From an uncultured Bacteroidota bacterium (GTDB lineage: Bacteria; Bacteroidota; Bacteroidia; Flavobacteriales; Flavobacteriaceae): a stretch of 64,000 bases of DNA. Made by a program: the position numbers and the translations under genes. The notes under the pieces were generated by a model, which was given only the letters and a program-made list of their open reading frames with translations, had not been told where the DNA came from and did not search any database. The stretch is taken from positions 18,747 through 82,746 of the forward strand of contig CACORF010000002.1 of NCBI GenBank assembly GCA_902629505.1, read 5' to 3'. Of this stretch, positions 8,386 through 18,100 are shown one piece after another (position 1 is the first letter of the stretch; every line of letters starts with the position of its first letter).

Positions 8386-9695
8386 TGTCTAGTTTAAGAG
8401 TAAGAGGTGGAGTAAAGTTGTCAGGTGAAATAACCCCGCAAGGTGCAAAAAATGAAGCCCTTCAAGTTCTCTGTGCAACACTACTATCAGATGATGATAT
8501 AGTTATCTCTAATATTCCTGATATAATTGATGTCATAAAACTGATTGATATTCTCAAAAGCTTAGGTGTTCATGTAAATAAACTCGAAAAAGGAAAATAT
8601 TCCTTTAATTCAAAAAAAATTGATTTAAAATATCTTGAAAGTATTGATTTTATAAATGATGTAAAGAAATTAAGAGGATCAATTATGTTAGTAGGTCCTC
8701 TTCTTGCAAGATTTGGTATAGCATCAATTCCTAGACCCGGTGGTGATAAAATAGGCAGGAGAAGGTTAGATACACACTTTACAAATCTTGAAAAACTTGG
8801 GGCGAAACTAGATTATAACTCAGAAAATAAAATGTATTCAGTAACATCAAGAGATTCTCTAAAGGGAGCTAATATGTTACTTGATGAAGCTTCAGTAACA
8901 GGTACTGCAAATATTATAATGGCCTCTGTGCTAGCAAAAGGTTTAACTACTATTTACAATGCAGCATGTGAACCATACATACAACAACTTTGTATACTAT
9001 TAAATAAAATGGGGGCTGATATTCAGGGTATTGGTTCGAATTTATTAAAAATTAATGGAGTCTCATCTCTTAGTGGAGCAGATCATAAAATTCTACCTGA
9101 TATGATTGAAATTGGAAGTTGGATTGGTTTAGCTGCAATGACTAGAAGTAAATTGAAAATTAAGAATGTATCATGGGATAATTTAGGTCAAATACCAGAT
9201 GTTTTTAGAAAACTAGGAATTAAAATTGACAGGGAAGGAGATGATATACTAATTCCTGAACACTCCAATGGATATTCAGTTTCTAACTATATTGACGGTT
9301 CAATATTGACTATCTCTGATGCTCCGTGGCCTGGGTTTAGCCCCGATCTTATATCAATTATTCTGGTTGTAGCTACGCAAGCTAATGGTAGTGTTTTAAT
9401 ACATCAAAAGATGTTTGAGAGCAGATTATTTTTTGTAGACAAATTAATTGATATGGGTGCAAAAATAATTTTATGTGATCCCCATAGAGCATCTGTCATT
9501 GGACATAATTTTAAATCTTCATTAAAGCCTACAATAATGACCTCTCCGGACATCCGAGCAGGTATTGCATTATTAATTGCTGCACTTTCTGCTTCAGGAG
9601 AAAGTATTATCCAAAATGTTGAGCAAATAGATAGGGGTTATGAAAATATTGTAGAAAGATTAAAATCTATTGGTGCTGACATTGATAGGGTATAA
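8385..9695 (+). CDS. murA: UDP-N-acetylglucosamine 1-carboxyvinyltransferase
   Basis: Catalyses the first committed step of peptidoglycan synthesis, transferring enolpyruvate from PEP to UDP-GlcNAc. The 436 residues have the two-domain EPSP-synthase fold. Visible motifs are GAKNEALQ (20-27, with the catalytic Lys22-Asn23), RGSIMLVGPLLARFG (97-111), and LLDEASVTGTANIIMAS. The active-site loop reads RPGGDKIGRRRLDTHF, with Asp121 (codon 8745-8747) where most bacteria have the fosfomycin-reactive cysteine. Last gene of the DUF493-DUF4290-murA unit. Confidence 0.97.
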   Translation: MSSLRVRGGVKLSGEITPQGAKNEALQVLCATLLSDDDIVISNIPDIIDVIKLIDILKSLGVHVNKLEKGKYSFNSKKIDLKYLESIDFINDVKKLRGSIMLVGPLLARFGIASIPRPGGDKIGRRRLDTHFTNLEKLGAKLDYNSENKMYSVTSRDSLKGANMLLDEASVTGTANIIMASVLAKGLTTIYNAACEPYIQQLCILLNKMGADIQGIGSNLLKINGVSSLSGADHKILPDMIEIGSWIGLAAMTRSKLKIKNVSWDNLGQIPDVFRKLGIKIDREGDDILIPEHSNGYSVSNYIDGSILTISDAPWPGFSPDLISIILVVATQANGSVLIHQKMFESRLFFVDKLIDMGAKIILCDPHRASVIGHNFKSSLKPTIMTSPDIRAGIALLIAALSASGESIIQNVEQIDRGYENIVERLKSIGADIDRV

Positions 9696-9699
9696 ACTA

Positions 9700-9975
9700 T
9701 CATCTTTTAGATATTTTGTTATTAGAGATGTTTCTCTGCAGTTTACACTTGAATCTGTCTACACTGTTCTCTCGTAGTTTAGAATGTTTAGTTTTTCTTC
9801 CACTTACTCTCTCTCTCCATAGTTTAAAGCTACTTTTTTTTAGATTATTCCTCATTATACCTATTAAATCCTTTTCATTAATTTCAAACTGATTAAATAT
9901 TGCTTCAAATGGAGTCCTATCCTCCCAAGCCATTTCAATTATTCTATCTATCTCTTCTAAGTTTTTACTTTTCAT
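9700..9975 (-). CDS. TIGR03643 family small protein, photolyase-associated
   Basis: A 91-residue protein recognised as the TIGR03643 family: MKSKNLEEIDRIIEMAWEDRTPFEAIFNQF, then helix-turn-helix-like EKDLIGIMRNNLKKSSFKLWRERV and a basic tail. The family is usually encoded beside photolyase-related genes; its function is unknown. ATG at 9975 is preferred over the upstream TTG. It overlaps the end of the photolyase-related gene by 11 bases and is the last gene of the operon. The basic C-terminus (about 60-91) and the predicted helical pattern suggest nucleic-acid binding, by inference only. Confidence 0.82.
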   Translation of the reverse strand: MKSKNLEEIDRIIEMAWEDRTPFEAIFNQFEINEKDLIGIMRNNLKKSSFKLWRERVSGRKTKHSKLRENSVDRFKCKLQRNISNNKISKR

Positions 9976-11455
9976 TATCAATTTTCTCTAAAAATTTTTC
10001 TGCATTTATAATATGGCTTTCCTTTTTTTCAGAACTCATTTTATCAAATGTATTTATAAGCATCCTGAGTCTTGGATTTTTTATAAAAAAATCTCTTTGC
10101 TTATCCATAAATCTCCAAAATAACCCATCCCATGTAATGTCCCATTCACCTTTTTTAAAATCACTCATTTTATATACATAATTACTACTGCTTATATATG
10201 GCTTAGTAGACATCAAGCCACCATCAGCAAATTGGCTCATTCCATAAACATTTGGGACCATGACCCAGTCGTAAGAGTCGATAAATAATTCCATGAACCA
10301 CTTATAGACTTCGTCTGGGTCAAATTCACAGAGCAACATAAAGTTTCCTAGTATCATAAGTCTTTCAATATGATGAAGATATCCTGTTTTAAGAACTTTT
10401 TTTATTGAATTATCAATTGGCTCTATTCCTGTTTCACCGGTATAAAAAGAACTTGGAATTTTTCTATTAAATCCCCAATAATTTAGTGTTCTTTCATAAC
10501 TTCCCTTAGCTGTGTAGATACCTCTAATGAACTCTCTCCAGCCTATTATTTGCCTTACAAAACCCTCAGTTGAGTTAATTGGAATATTGTTTTTTTTAGA
10601 AAAATCTATTGATTTATTTATGACATGTCTTGGGCTAAGAAGTCCAACATTCATTAATGGACTTAGTATACTGTGATTTAATGTAATTTCTTCTTTAACA
10701 ATAGCATCTTCATAGTCACCAAACATCATAAATCTATTTTCTAAAAAATCATTAAACCATTTTTCAGATTCATCAAAAGTCACAGGGTAATTAAACAGAC
10801 CCATTTTACCATAATTCTCTTTAAAGTTTTCATCTGTGTATGATTGAGAATCTTTGATATATTTATTTTCTTTTGGTATATCAATTTTAGGAGGAATATC
10901 ACCTTTAGGGTATTTCTTTCTATTTAATATATCATATGTCCAGTCACCACCTTCAGGTCTTCCATCAGAATCAATAAGTATATTTCTTTTCTTTCTTTCA
11001 GTCTTGTAAAAAGAAGTCTGAAAAAACTTTTTTTTGGATTCTTTAAAAAAATCTTCCAAATCTTCGTTTGTATTTAGAAAGTGTGGAGACTCATGAACTA
11101 ATAATTCAATATTGTGTTCATTACACTTTCTCTTAATCCTTTTATTCAGAAGGTAATCAACTGGATCGTACATTTCAATAAGATTGAATCCTTTTGATTT
11201 AATAGTATCTAATAATGATAAAATATTTGATTCATTATCATTTGAATTTATGTATGTAACCTTCACATTTTGACTTTTTAAATAATCCTCATAGAATTTC
11301 ATAGTAGCCCTGTGAAAAGAGATTTTTTGTTTGTGAAATATATATTGTTTAAAAAAGAGATACTCTTCAACTAAGAAGATATGATTCTTATTACTAATTA
11401 AATTACTTTCCTTAAAAAGCTGATTTGGGAAAACAAGGCAACATTTATTAATCAT
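9965..11455 (-). CDS. Photolyase-related protein (DPRP/PhrB-like cryptochrome-photolyase), lacking Fe-S cysteines
   Basis: A 496-residue flavoprotein of the deoxyribodipyrimidine photolyase-related family; characterised members repair (6-4) photoproducts. The N-terminal Rossmann antenna domain begins LVFPNQLF. The FAD domain carries EGFVRQIIGWREFIRG (297-312), GYLHHIERLMILGNFMLL (358-375) and DWVMVPNVYGMSQFADGG (396-413). The four cysteines that hold [4Fe-4S] in PhrB/CryB appear absent: the expected places read IEPIDNSI (344-351) and KMSDFKKGEWDITWDGL (429-445), with C376 the only Cys after residue 111. Overlaps CRY-DASH upstream by eight bases. Confidence 0.93.
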   Translation of the reverse strand: MINKCCLVFPNQLFKESNLISNKNHIFLVEEYLFFKQYIFHKQKISFHRATMKFYEDYLKSQNVKVTYINSNDNESNILSLLDTIKSKGFNLIEMYDPVDYLLNKRIKRKCNEHNIELLVHESPHFLNTNEDLEDFFKESKKKFFQTSFYKTERKKRNILIDSDGRPEGGDWTYDILNRKKYPKGDIPPKIDIPKENKYIKDSQSYTDENFKENYGKMGLFNYPVTFDESEKWFNDFLENRFMMFGDYEDAIVKEEITLNHSILSPLMNVGLLSPRHVINKSIDFSKKNNIPINSTEGFVRQIIGWREFIRGIYTAKGSYERTLNYWGFNRKIPSSFYTGETGIEPIDNSIKKVLKTGYLHHIERLMILGNFMLLCEFDPDEVYKWFMELFIDSYDWVMVPNVYGMSQFADGGLMSTKPYISSSNYVYKMSDFKKGEWDITWDGLFWRFMDKQRDFFIKNPRLRMLINTFDKMSSEKKESHIINAEKFLEKIDNEK

Positions 11456-12740
11456 TTAACCAAGTTTTTTCATATAATTTGTCTGGATCATATCTCTCAG
11501 ATTGAAGTTTTGGATTAAATTTTCTAAATGGCATTGAATCATTTCCTATTCCAGCATTATAGAGCCAGTTTCCGTAATTGCTGTGAACATCATAATCTAT
11601 AAGCATTGACTCAAAGTATTCTGCACCAATTCTCCAATCAATTTTTAACTCTTTAGTTAAATAATTTGATACATTTTGTCTTCCTCTATTTGACATAAAA
11701 CCTGTCTCAAAAAGTTCAATCATATTTGCATTAACGAATGGTTCACTTGTCTTTCCATTTATCCAGTTTGATAAAGTTTTTTGATCAGTTGACCACTGTT
11801 TTTCATCACCATAAATTCCGTCTCTGCTAAAAAACTTTTCTTTATGTTGCATTGAAACATACTTGAAAAAATCTCTCCAAATCAGTTCAAAGTATAACCA
11901 ATATGTAGAATCATTTTGGTCTACTTCTGATTCATATTTTTTTAACTGATTATAAATGTATTTCACGGATACTGATCCATTAGCTAACCATGGTGAAAAT
12001 TTTGAACTATAATCTTCGCCTATGAGTCCATTACGGGTTAATTTATAGGTTGATACATTACTAGTATTAAAAAAATAATCATTAATTCTTTTCTTTCCAT
12101 TTATCTCTCCACCCTTAAATTTAAATACAGATTTTTCATGAACATCAAACAGGTTGAATCCAATATCTGATAGTGATGGTATAGGATAATCAATTGGAAT
12201 TTTGTTATCAAAATCTAATGGTTCTGGTATTGGTAAAATATCATCAACTGATAAATACTTCTCACATTTTTTTCTAAAATTGGAAAAACCTCTTGGTATG
12301 TTTTCATATAAAGTTTTTACATCATTTGGTGAATATAAAAATTGATCAAAATCTTTTATTAAATCAACGTTCTTAGGAAAATAAGATTCTTCTAAAAGTT
12401 CATCTCTTGTCCATTCTGATTGTAAAAAGACTTTTTTTATCTCATATTGTTTAATTATCCTAGAAATTGATTTATCCAAATAATCATGAGTAACTATTAA
12501 TGATATGTTTAGCTTATCAAGTTGACTTTTTAATTCTGTTATGGATTCTAGTAAAAATTTTGCTCTGTATTTCTCTGTTTTTTTGAACCCATACTTTGTA
12601 GGAGCAAAATTTCTTGGATCAAGGTTAATGAACCCGATAATATTATCTGAATTACTGATGGCATTGGTTAATGATCTATTGTCCTCAACCCTTAAATTAT
12701 TTCTAAACCAAACTAAACTATTTATCTTTTGCTTCTGCAT
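11448..12740 (-). CDS. CRY-DASH cryptochrome / photolyase
   Basis: A 430-residue FAD flavoprotein of the DASH clade, known for repairing cyclobutane dimers in single-stranded DNA. The start [17 protein letters not shown] is the photolyase alpha/beta domain. The C-terminal FAD domain has [13 protein letters not shown], then [30 protein letters not shown] (roughly 335-365) and the long [25 protein letters not shown] region typical of DASH proteins. It ends [25 protein letters not shown], without a long C-terminal extension. Overlaps DUF2256 upstream by 19 bases and the photolyase-related gene downstream by eight. Confidence 0.95.
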   Translation of the reverse strand: MQKQKINSLVWFRNNLRVEDNRSLTNAISNSDNIIGFINLDPRNFAPTKYGFKKTEKYRAKFLLESITELKSQLDKLNISLIVTHDYLDKSISRIIKQYEIKKVFLQSEWTRDELLEESYFPKNVDLIKDFDQFLYSPNDVKTLYENIPRGFSNFRKKCEKYLSVDDILPIPEPLDFDNKIPIDYPIPSLSDIGFNLFDVHEKSVFKFKGGEINGKKRINDYFFNTSNVSTYKLTRNGLIGEDYSSKFSPWLANGSVSVKYIYNQLKKYESEVDQNDSTYWLYFELIWRDFFKYVSMQHKEKFFSRDGIYGDEKQWSTDQKTLSNWINGKTSEPFVNANMIELFETGFMSNRGRQNVSNYLTKELKIDWRIGAEYFESMLIDYDVHSNYGNWLYNAGIGNDSMPFRKFNPKLQSERYDPDKLYEKTWLND

Positions 12741-12859
12741 AATTTGCTACAATATTTAACTTCATCCCAATTTCTCTCCCATTTTTTTCTCCAAGAAAAT
12801 TCCAGACCACATACAATACATTTTTTTGTTGGTAAATTTTCTTTTTTAACTCCCCTCAT
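12722..12859 (-). CDS. DUF2256 zinc-ribbon microprotein
   Basis: A 45-residue protein, easily missed because of its size. It reads [14 protein letters not shown]...[20 protein letters not shown] and ends CRSKR. This is the DUF2256 pattern: LPxKxCxxC, F-W-R-K-K-W, and VKYCSxxC. Four cysteines (14, 17, 37, 41) form a likely zinc ribbon. Its ATG overlaps the stop of the SDR gene (TAATG), and its end overlaps the CRY-DASH start by 19 bases, so it is embedded in the photorepair operon. DUF2256 genes are commonly next to cryptochrome genes; the function is unknown. Confidence 0.9.
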   Translation of the reverse strand: MRGVKKENLPTKKCIVCGLEFSWRKKWERNWDEVKYCSKLCRSKR

Positions 12860-13551
12860 TAATTTGTTTTAAGTGAACCGATTCCTCCATCAAATGGAAT
12901 TATTTGACCAGTCATCCATTTACTTTTTTCACTTAATAAAAAATTAACCATTTCAGATATATCTTGAGCTGAACCAATTTCTTTCATTGGGTGTCTGTTC
13001 TTAGCATTATCCATCTTTGAATCAGAATTTAAAAATTTTTCTGCCATAGGAGTGTCAAGTATAGATGGTGCAATAGCATTTACTCTAATTTTTGGAGCAA
13101 ACTCAGCAGCGAGAGATCTAGTCAAACCTTCAATAGCTCCTTTAGAGGTAGAAACTGAACTGTGAAAAGGCATTCCAAGTTTAACGGCAACTGTACTAAA
13201 CATAACAATACTAGGATTGTCAGCAGATTGAAGTTTAGGTAAGACTTTTTGTAGGATTTTGATACAACCCATTACATTGATGTTAAAGTCATCCATGAAA
13301 GTAGACGGTTTAATACCTTTAAAAGGTCTAAGATTTATTGTGCCTGGTAAGTAAACAAAACCATCAATTTGATCTGGCAACCAGTCTAATTCAAACTCTT
13401 CATCCAAATTAAGTACATGAGAATTTATTTTAGTTCCATTAAAAATTTCTGTATTTCTAGTAGATACAAATACGTTATTGTTGTCTAGAAGTTTTTTTGA
13501 AAGCTCATAACCAATTCCTGTTGAACCTCCTATTAAAAGTATATTTTTCAT
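12859..13551 (-). CDS. SDR-family protein lacking the catalytic tyrosine
   Basis: A 230-residue Rossmann-fold short-chain dehydrogenase homologue. The NAD(P)-binding [14 protein letters not shown] is at 8-21 and the conserved Ser119 is present. The YxxxK catalytic motif reads V133-S-T-S-K137 (in [15 protein letters not shown]), so the tyrosine is replaced by valine. The C-terminal [20 protein letters not shown] and [11 protein letters not shown] are typical SDR. It may bind nucleotide without oxidoreductase activity, or use another residue. It sits between the SRPBCC gene (abutting) and DUF2256 (one-base overlap) in the photorepair operon. Confidence 0.88.
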   Translation of the reverse strand: MKNILLIGGSTGIGYELSKKLLDNNNVFVSTRNTEIFNGTKINSHVLNLDEEFELDWLPDQIDGFVYLPGTINLRPFKGIKPSTFMDDFNINVMGCIKILQKVLPKLQSADNPSIVMFSTVAVKLGMPFHSSVSTSKGAIEGLTRSLAAEFAPKIRVNAIAPSILDTPMAEKFLNSDSKMDNAKNRHPMKEIGSAQDISEMVNFLLSEKSKWMTGQIIPFDGGIGSLKTN

Positions 13552-14016
13552 TTATTTATAATCTCCAAAGATTTTTATTAATTCTTGTTTTCTGTATTTA
13601 AAAATACTGTTCAATTTAGAATTAATAAAAAGGAAATTAATAAGGACTCCAATTGGTCCTAATGGTATTTTGTAATGAATTACATCTTCAATTAATATAC
13701 CATTTTCAACCTCTTTAAGAAAGTGCTTGTGATGCCAGAAGCTATATGGGCCAAATCTTTGTTCATCTATGAAAAACTCTTTGTCTTTAACTTGAGTAAT
13801 TTCAGTAACCCAATTAATCTTTACACCAAGTAATGGCTTAACAGTATACTGTATTATTTGACCAGGGTAAGCCTTTTTTTCGTCCCAATCAGTTATGTTG
13901 AAATCCATGTGTCTAGGTGTAATTAATTCCAAATTTTTGGGCGATGATAAAAAATCCCATGCTTCATTCAAACTAATAGGGAGCTTTTGTGAATATTTTA
14001 ACTTAAAGATTTTCAT
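13552..14016 (-). CDS. SRPBCC family protein
   Basis: A 154-residue protein of the SRPBCC/polyketide-cyclase-like superfamily, which has a deep hydrophobic ligand pocket. It starts MKIFKLKYSQKLPISLNEAWDFLSSPKNLELITP, the usual helix-capped strand. HHKHFLKEVENGILIEDVIHYKIPLGPIG is the characteristic back half of light- and photolyase-associated SRPBCC proteins. ATG at 14016 is preferred to 14037, which would extend further into maf. It overlaps maf by 14 bases and directly abuts the SDR gene. The ligand is unknown. Confidence 0.8.
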   Translation of the reverse strand: MKIFKLKYSQKLPISLNEAWDFLSSPKNLELITPRHMDFNITDWDEKKAYPGQIIQYTVKPLLGVKINWVTEITQVKDKEFFIDEQRFGPYSFWHHKHFLKEVENGILIEDVIHYKIPLGPIGVLINFLFINSKLNSIFKYRKQELIKIFGDYK

Positions 14017-14599
14017 TGATAATTTTAATAATTTCATTTGTTGTTTGAGGCACAGGTAACCCTAAAACACTGGTGTAGCTACCATTTACATATTCAACTC
14101 CAATCATGCCTATCCAGTCCTGAATACCATAACTTCCAGCTTTATCAATTGGATTAACATTTTCAACATAATAATCAATCTCACTATGAGTAAGATTTTT
14201 GTATGTAACACTCGTACTTTCTGTCAAAATTTTGAAATTATTCATAGTTAAGAAACCAACCGAAGTAATAACATCATGGGATTTACCTGCAAATAATTTA
14301 AGCATATATTTCGCTTCATCTTTATCCTTAGGTTTTCCTAAACATTTGTTTTCAAACCAGACAAGTGTATCTGCAGTAATAATGATTTCATTTTTTTTGA
14401 TTGACTTATTAAAAGCATCTGACTTATTTTTTACAATATATTCTGAAATTTCTGAACCCTTGAGGGAATCAGGGAAACTTTCATCAACTGGGATTGATAT
14501 CACTGAAAAATTGATACCTGTCATACCTAATAGCTCTCTCCTTCTTGAAGACCCTGAGCCTAAAATAATATTATACTTTGATTTATTTACTAAATCCAT
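14003..14599 (-). CDS. Maf-family nucleoside triphosphate pyrophosphatase
   Basis: A 198-residue house-cleaning pyrophosphatase acting on non-canonical or canonical nucleoside triphosphates. Diagnostic motifs are LGSGSSRRRELLGMTGINF (14-32), PVDESFP (38-44), DTLVWFENKCLGKPKDKDEA (about 77-96), and GKSHDVITSVG. Length and order match Maf. It overlaps kdsC upstream by ten bases and the SRPBCC gene downstream by 14, so it is in the same operon, possibly limiting damaged nucleotides alongside photorepair. Confidence 0.93.
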   Translation of the reverse strand: MDLVNKSKYNIILGSGSSRRRELLGMTGINFSVISIPVDESFPDSLKGSEISEYIVKNKSDAFNKSIKKNEIIITADTLVWFENKCLGKPKDKDEAKYMLKLFAGKSHDVITSVGFLTMNNFKILTESTSVTYKNLTHSEIDYYVENVNPIDKAGSYGIQDWIGMIGVEYVNGSYTSVLGLPVPQTTNEIIKIINENL

Positions 14600-15090
14600 T
14601 TATCATGAATTCTCATTACTTGTTCAATTACATCTCTAACACATCCAAATCCGCCGTCTTTATGAGAAACATAATCACATATTGATTTTACATCAACCGA
14701 TGCATCTCTTGGACAAGAGGATATTCCTACAACCTTGAGTGGTTCAATATCTGGATTGTCATCACCCATGTAAAGAATATTTTTTTTCTCAATACCCTTT
14801 TCCTTCATAAAGTTCTCTAAAATTTCAATTTTGTTAAATGCTTTAAGAAATACATCTTCAACCCCTAGTGAGTTAAGTCTGGTTCTGACATTTTCCTGCA
14901 TACCTCCGGAAATGATAGCTATTCTATATCCTTTTGATATTGCATGTTTTATGGCATACCCATCTTTTGCATTAAATTGTCGGTCAATCTTTCCATCGTG
15001 AGTGTAAATAATTTTACCATTTGTCATAACTCCATCCACATCAAAAATGAAGGTTGTTATATCTTTTAATCTTGTCTTGTAAGAATCCAT
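14590..15090 (-). CDS. KdsC-type HAD phosphatase (KDO-8-phosphate phosphatase)
   Basis: A 166-residue HAD-superfamily C0-type phosphatase for the KDO branch of lipopolysaccharide synthesis. Motif I is FIFDVDGVMTNG, motif II is AIISGG, and motif III/IV is YMGDDNPDIEPL. The KDGYAIKHA segment is also typical. I chose ATG at 15090, because the TTG at 15105 lies within the -7 promoter element. First gene of the eight-gene minus-strand operon. The KDO synthase gene kdsA is elsewhere in this window (27581-28381), supporting the assignment. Confidence 0.9.
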   Translation of the reverse strand: MDSYKTRLKDITTFIFDVDGVMTNGKIIYTHDGKIDRQFNAKDGYAIKHAISKGYRIAIISGGMQENVRTRLNSLGVEDVFLKAFNKIEILENFMKEKGIEKKNILYMGDDNPDIEPLKVVGISSCPRDASVDVKSICDYVSHKDGGFGCVRDVIEQVMRIHDKWI

Positions 15091-15102
15091 AATATTTTGT
15101 TC

Positions 15103-15110
15103 CAAATTTA
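15103..15110 (-). promoter_or_regulatory. -7 promoter element for the kdsC-maf-photorepair operon
   Basis: TAAATTTG on the minus strand, 12 bases before the kdsC ATG. It fits TAnnTTTG and is the only recognisable promoter upstream of the eight overlapping genes. Confidence 0.5.
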
Positions 15111-15166
15111 AATAAACTTTAACATGATATTCGCCACCAAATTATTAATTATTAAAATTTCATATT

Positions 15167-15174
15167 TATCTTTG
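15167..15174 (+). promoter_or_regulatory. -7 promoter element for ccsBA
   Basis: TATCTTTG, 11 bases before the ccsBA ATG, matching TAnnTTTG. It forms a divergent promoter region with the kdsC element at 15103-15110. Confidence 0.5.
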
Positions 15175-15185
15175 AGGGCTTTAAA

Positions 15186-18100
15186 ATGGGATCTAAAATA
15201 CTAAATTTTCTTTTTTCTACTCAACTAATGCTTGCGTTGCTTATATTATTTCCAATTGCAATGGGTTTAGGGACTTTTTTAGAAAGTTGGTATTCTACAG
15301 ATGCAGCAAGAATATGGGTCTATAATGCATGGTGGTTTGAAGTCCTTATGCTTCTTTTAATGGTTAACTTTATGGGTAATATTAAGAAGTATAACCTTCT
15401 TAGCAGAGAAAAATTATCAGTTCTTATTCTTCATTTATCATTTATTTTTATTCTACTTGGTGCATTTATTACAAGATACATAGGAGATGAGGGAGTTATG
15501 CCAATTAGAGAGAATAATATATCAAATTCTTACTTGTCCGAAAAAACATATTTAACTGTTTTTATTGATGGTGAAAATGATGGAGTCTCAGAAAGGAAGA
15601 CACTAAAATCCCAACTACTTTTATCTGAGCACGTAAATAATAATTTTGTAATTAATGAAAACTTTTATGACAAAAACTTTTCAATTTCTTTTGATGAATT
15701 TAGAGAGAATGTCACAGAAGGACTAGTACTTGATCCATCAGGTGAAAGGTATATAAAATTAGTTGAGGCAGTAGATGGAAACAGACGTGAGCATTTTATT
15801 AAAGAGGGGCAGGTTTCCAGCATTCAAAATATTTTATTCTCTTTTAATTCTTATCAGAAAGGAGCCATAAATATAACCTCAGAGGAAGGAGAATATTTTA
15901 TTGAATCTCCTTTTGATGCTCAATTTACTGTTATGTCTACACAACAGAATGGTAATCTAACTAAAGATAATAAGCAGCCATTAGAGCTTAGGTCATTATA
16001 TCAAATACCTGGCTTTCAATTTGTATTCCCCGAACCTGCTTTGAGAGGTGTATTTGAAATTGTCGATGCTGAAGTAACTGATAGGGAAATTGAAGATGCT
16101 CTTTATCTTAACGTCAATTACAATGGTAAGAGTGAAAGGATCGCACTTCTGGGTGGAAGAGGATATGTTAATAGCCCAAAATCTTTAACTATAGATGATC
16201 TTGATTTTTATTTATCATATGGCTCCAATGAAGTAAAACTTCCTTTTAGTATTCAATTAAATGACTTTATAGCTGAAAAATATCCTGGAACAGAAAATAG
16301 TTATTCTTCTTTTATGAGTAAGGTAACAGTTCAAGACAAAGAATCATTTGACTATGATATTTTTATGAATAATATTTTGAACTATAAAGGCTATAGATTT
16401 TTTCAAGCTTCATTTGACCCTGATGAAAAAGGTACTGTATTATCAGTAAACAATGATTTTTGGGGTACATTCATAACATATGCAGGTTACTTTTTACTCT
16501 ATTTAAGCATGATGGGGATTTTCTTTCTAGGAAATTCAAGGTTTAAATTTTTAGCGAAACAATTAAATAAGAAGACAGCTATTTTAGTTCTACTGTTATC
16601 AAGCTCAGGGCTATTCAGTCAAAATATTAATCCGGCTCCCAAAAGTGAATATATTGACTCAATAATCACTTCAACTACATACACAAAAGAACATGCCAGT
16701 AAATTTGGAAAAATAGTTATTCAGGATAGTGGAGGAAGAATGAAACCAGCTAACACATTCTCTTCAGAGTTACTTAGGAAAGTCAGTAGGTCTAACTCAT
16801 ACAATGGATTGAATTCTGATCAAGTATTACTTTCTATAATGGATAATCCAGGTGTATGGTTTAATGCACCCCTTGTTTATATTAAATCGCGTCAGAAAGG
16901 TGACACTATTAAAAAGATTATTGGATTAGATAAAAATGTAAAAAAAGCTCCACTAGTTTCTTTTTTTGATTCTATCGGAAACTATAAATTAGCAGCAAAC
17001 CTTGAAAGAGCCTATTTAGCTTCTGTACCAACCCAAATTGAAAAAGATATAATTGAATTAGATAGAAGAGTCAACCTACTTTATTCTGCTTTAGAGGGTA
17101 AAATAATGAGGATATTCCCAATTCCTGAAGATTCCAACAATAAATGGGTTTCTTATCCTGAAGTAAATGATGTTCAATTTAGTGGTGCTGACTCGCTTTA
17201 TGTCAATAATGTTCTTCAGTTGTATTTTCAAACATTGAGAGTTTCAAGAGAAAGCAATAATTATTCCCAATCTGAAGAATTATTAGAAAGTATTAAGGGG
17301 TATCAAGTTAAATATGGTAGCGATGTTTTGCCCAGTGATTTAAAAATATCATCAGAAATTATTTACAATAAAGTGGATATCTTCAACAGGTTATACAAAT
17401 GGTATTTGTTGTTTGGATTCTCATTATTATTAATCTTAATTCTTCAAATTTTTAATGATAAGAAATTCTACAATATTCTTATAAAATTTATCGAATACAC
17501 TATATATTTCTTATTTATCTTAAACACTATTGGACTAGCTGCAAGATGGTACATTGCAGGTCATGCTCCATGGAGTGATGCGTATGAATCAATTATTTTT
17601 GTTGCATGGGCAACTGTAATTTTCGGTATAATATTTGGAAGAAAATCATATTTTACTTTGGCTTCTGCAACATTAGTATCCTCTATTATTTTGTCTGTAG
17701 CCCATATGAATTGGTTAGACCCATCAATAGCAAATCTTCAACCAGTTCTTGATAGCTATTGGCTAATGATTCATGTAGCTGTTATAGTTGGAAGTTATGG
17801 TCCATTTGCTATTGGTATGATCCTAGGTATCGTAGTGTTATTGCTGACAATTATTGCAAATAAGAAAAACAGAAAGTCTTTTGTAAAAAAATTAGAAGAA
17901 TTAACTATTGTCAATGAGTTATCATTAACTATTGGACTTGTAATGTTAACTATCGGTAACTTTTTAGGTGGTATGTGGGCTAATGAAAGTTGGGGAAGAT
18001 ATTGGGGATGGGATCCTAAGGAAACTTGGGCTCTAATAAGTATTATTGTCTATACTGCAGTACTTCATCTAAGAATAGTACCAAAACTTAACAATAAATG

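Noticed and set aside
14199..14639. Plus-strand 146-codon open frame over maf/kdsC
   Set aside because: Opposite strand of two recognised genes; no homology pattern or start context.
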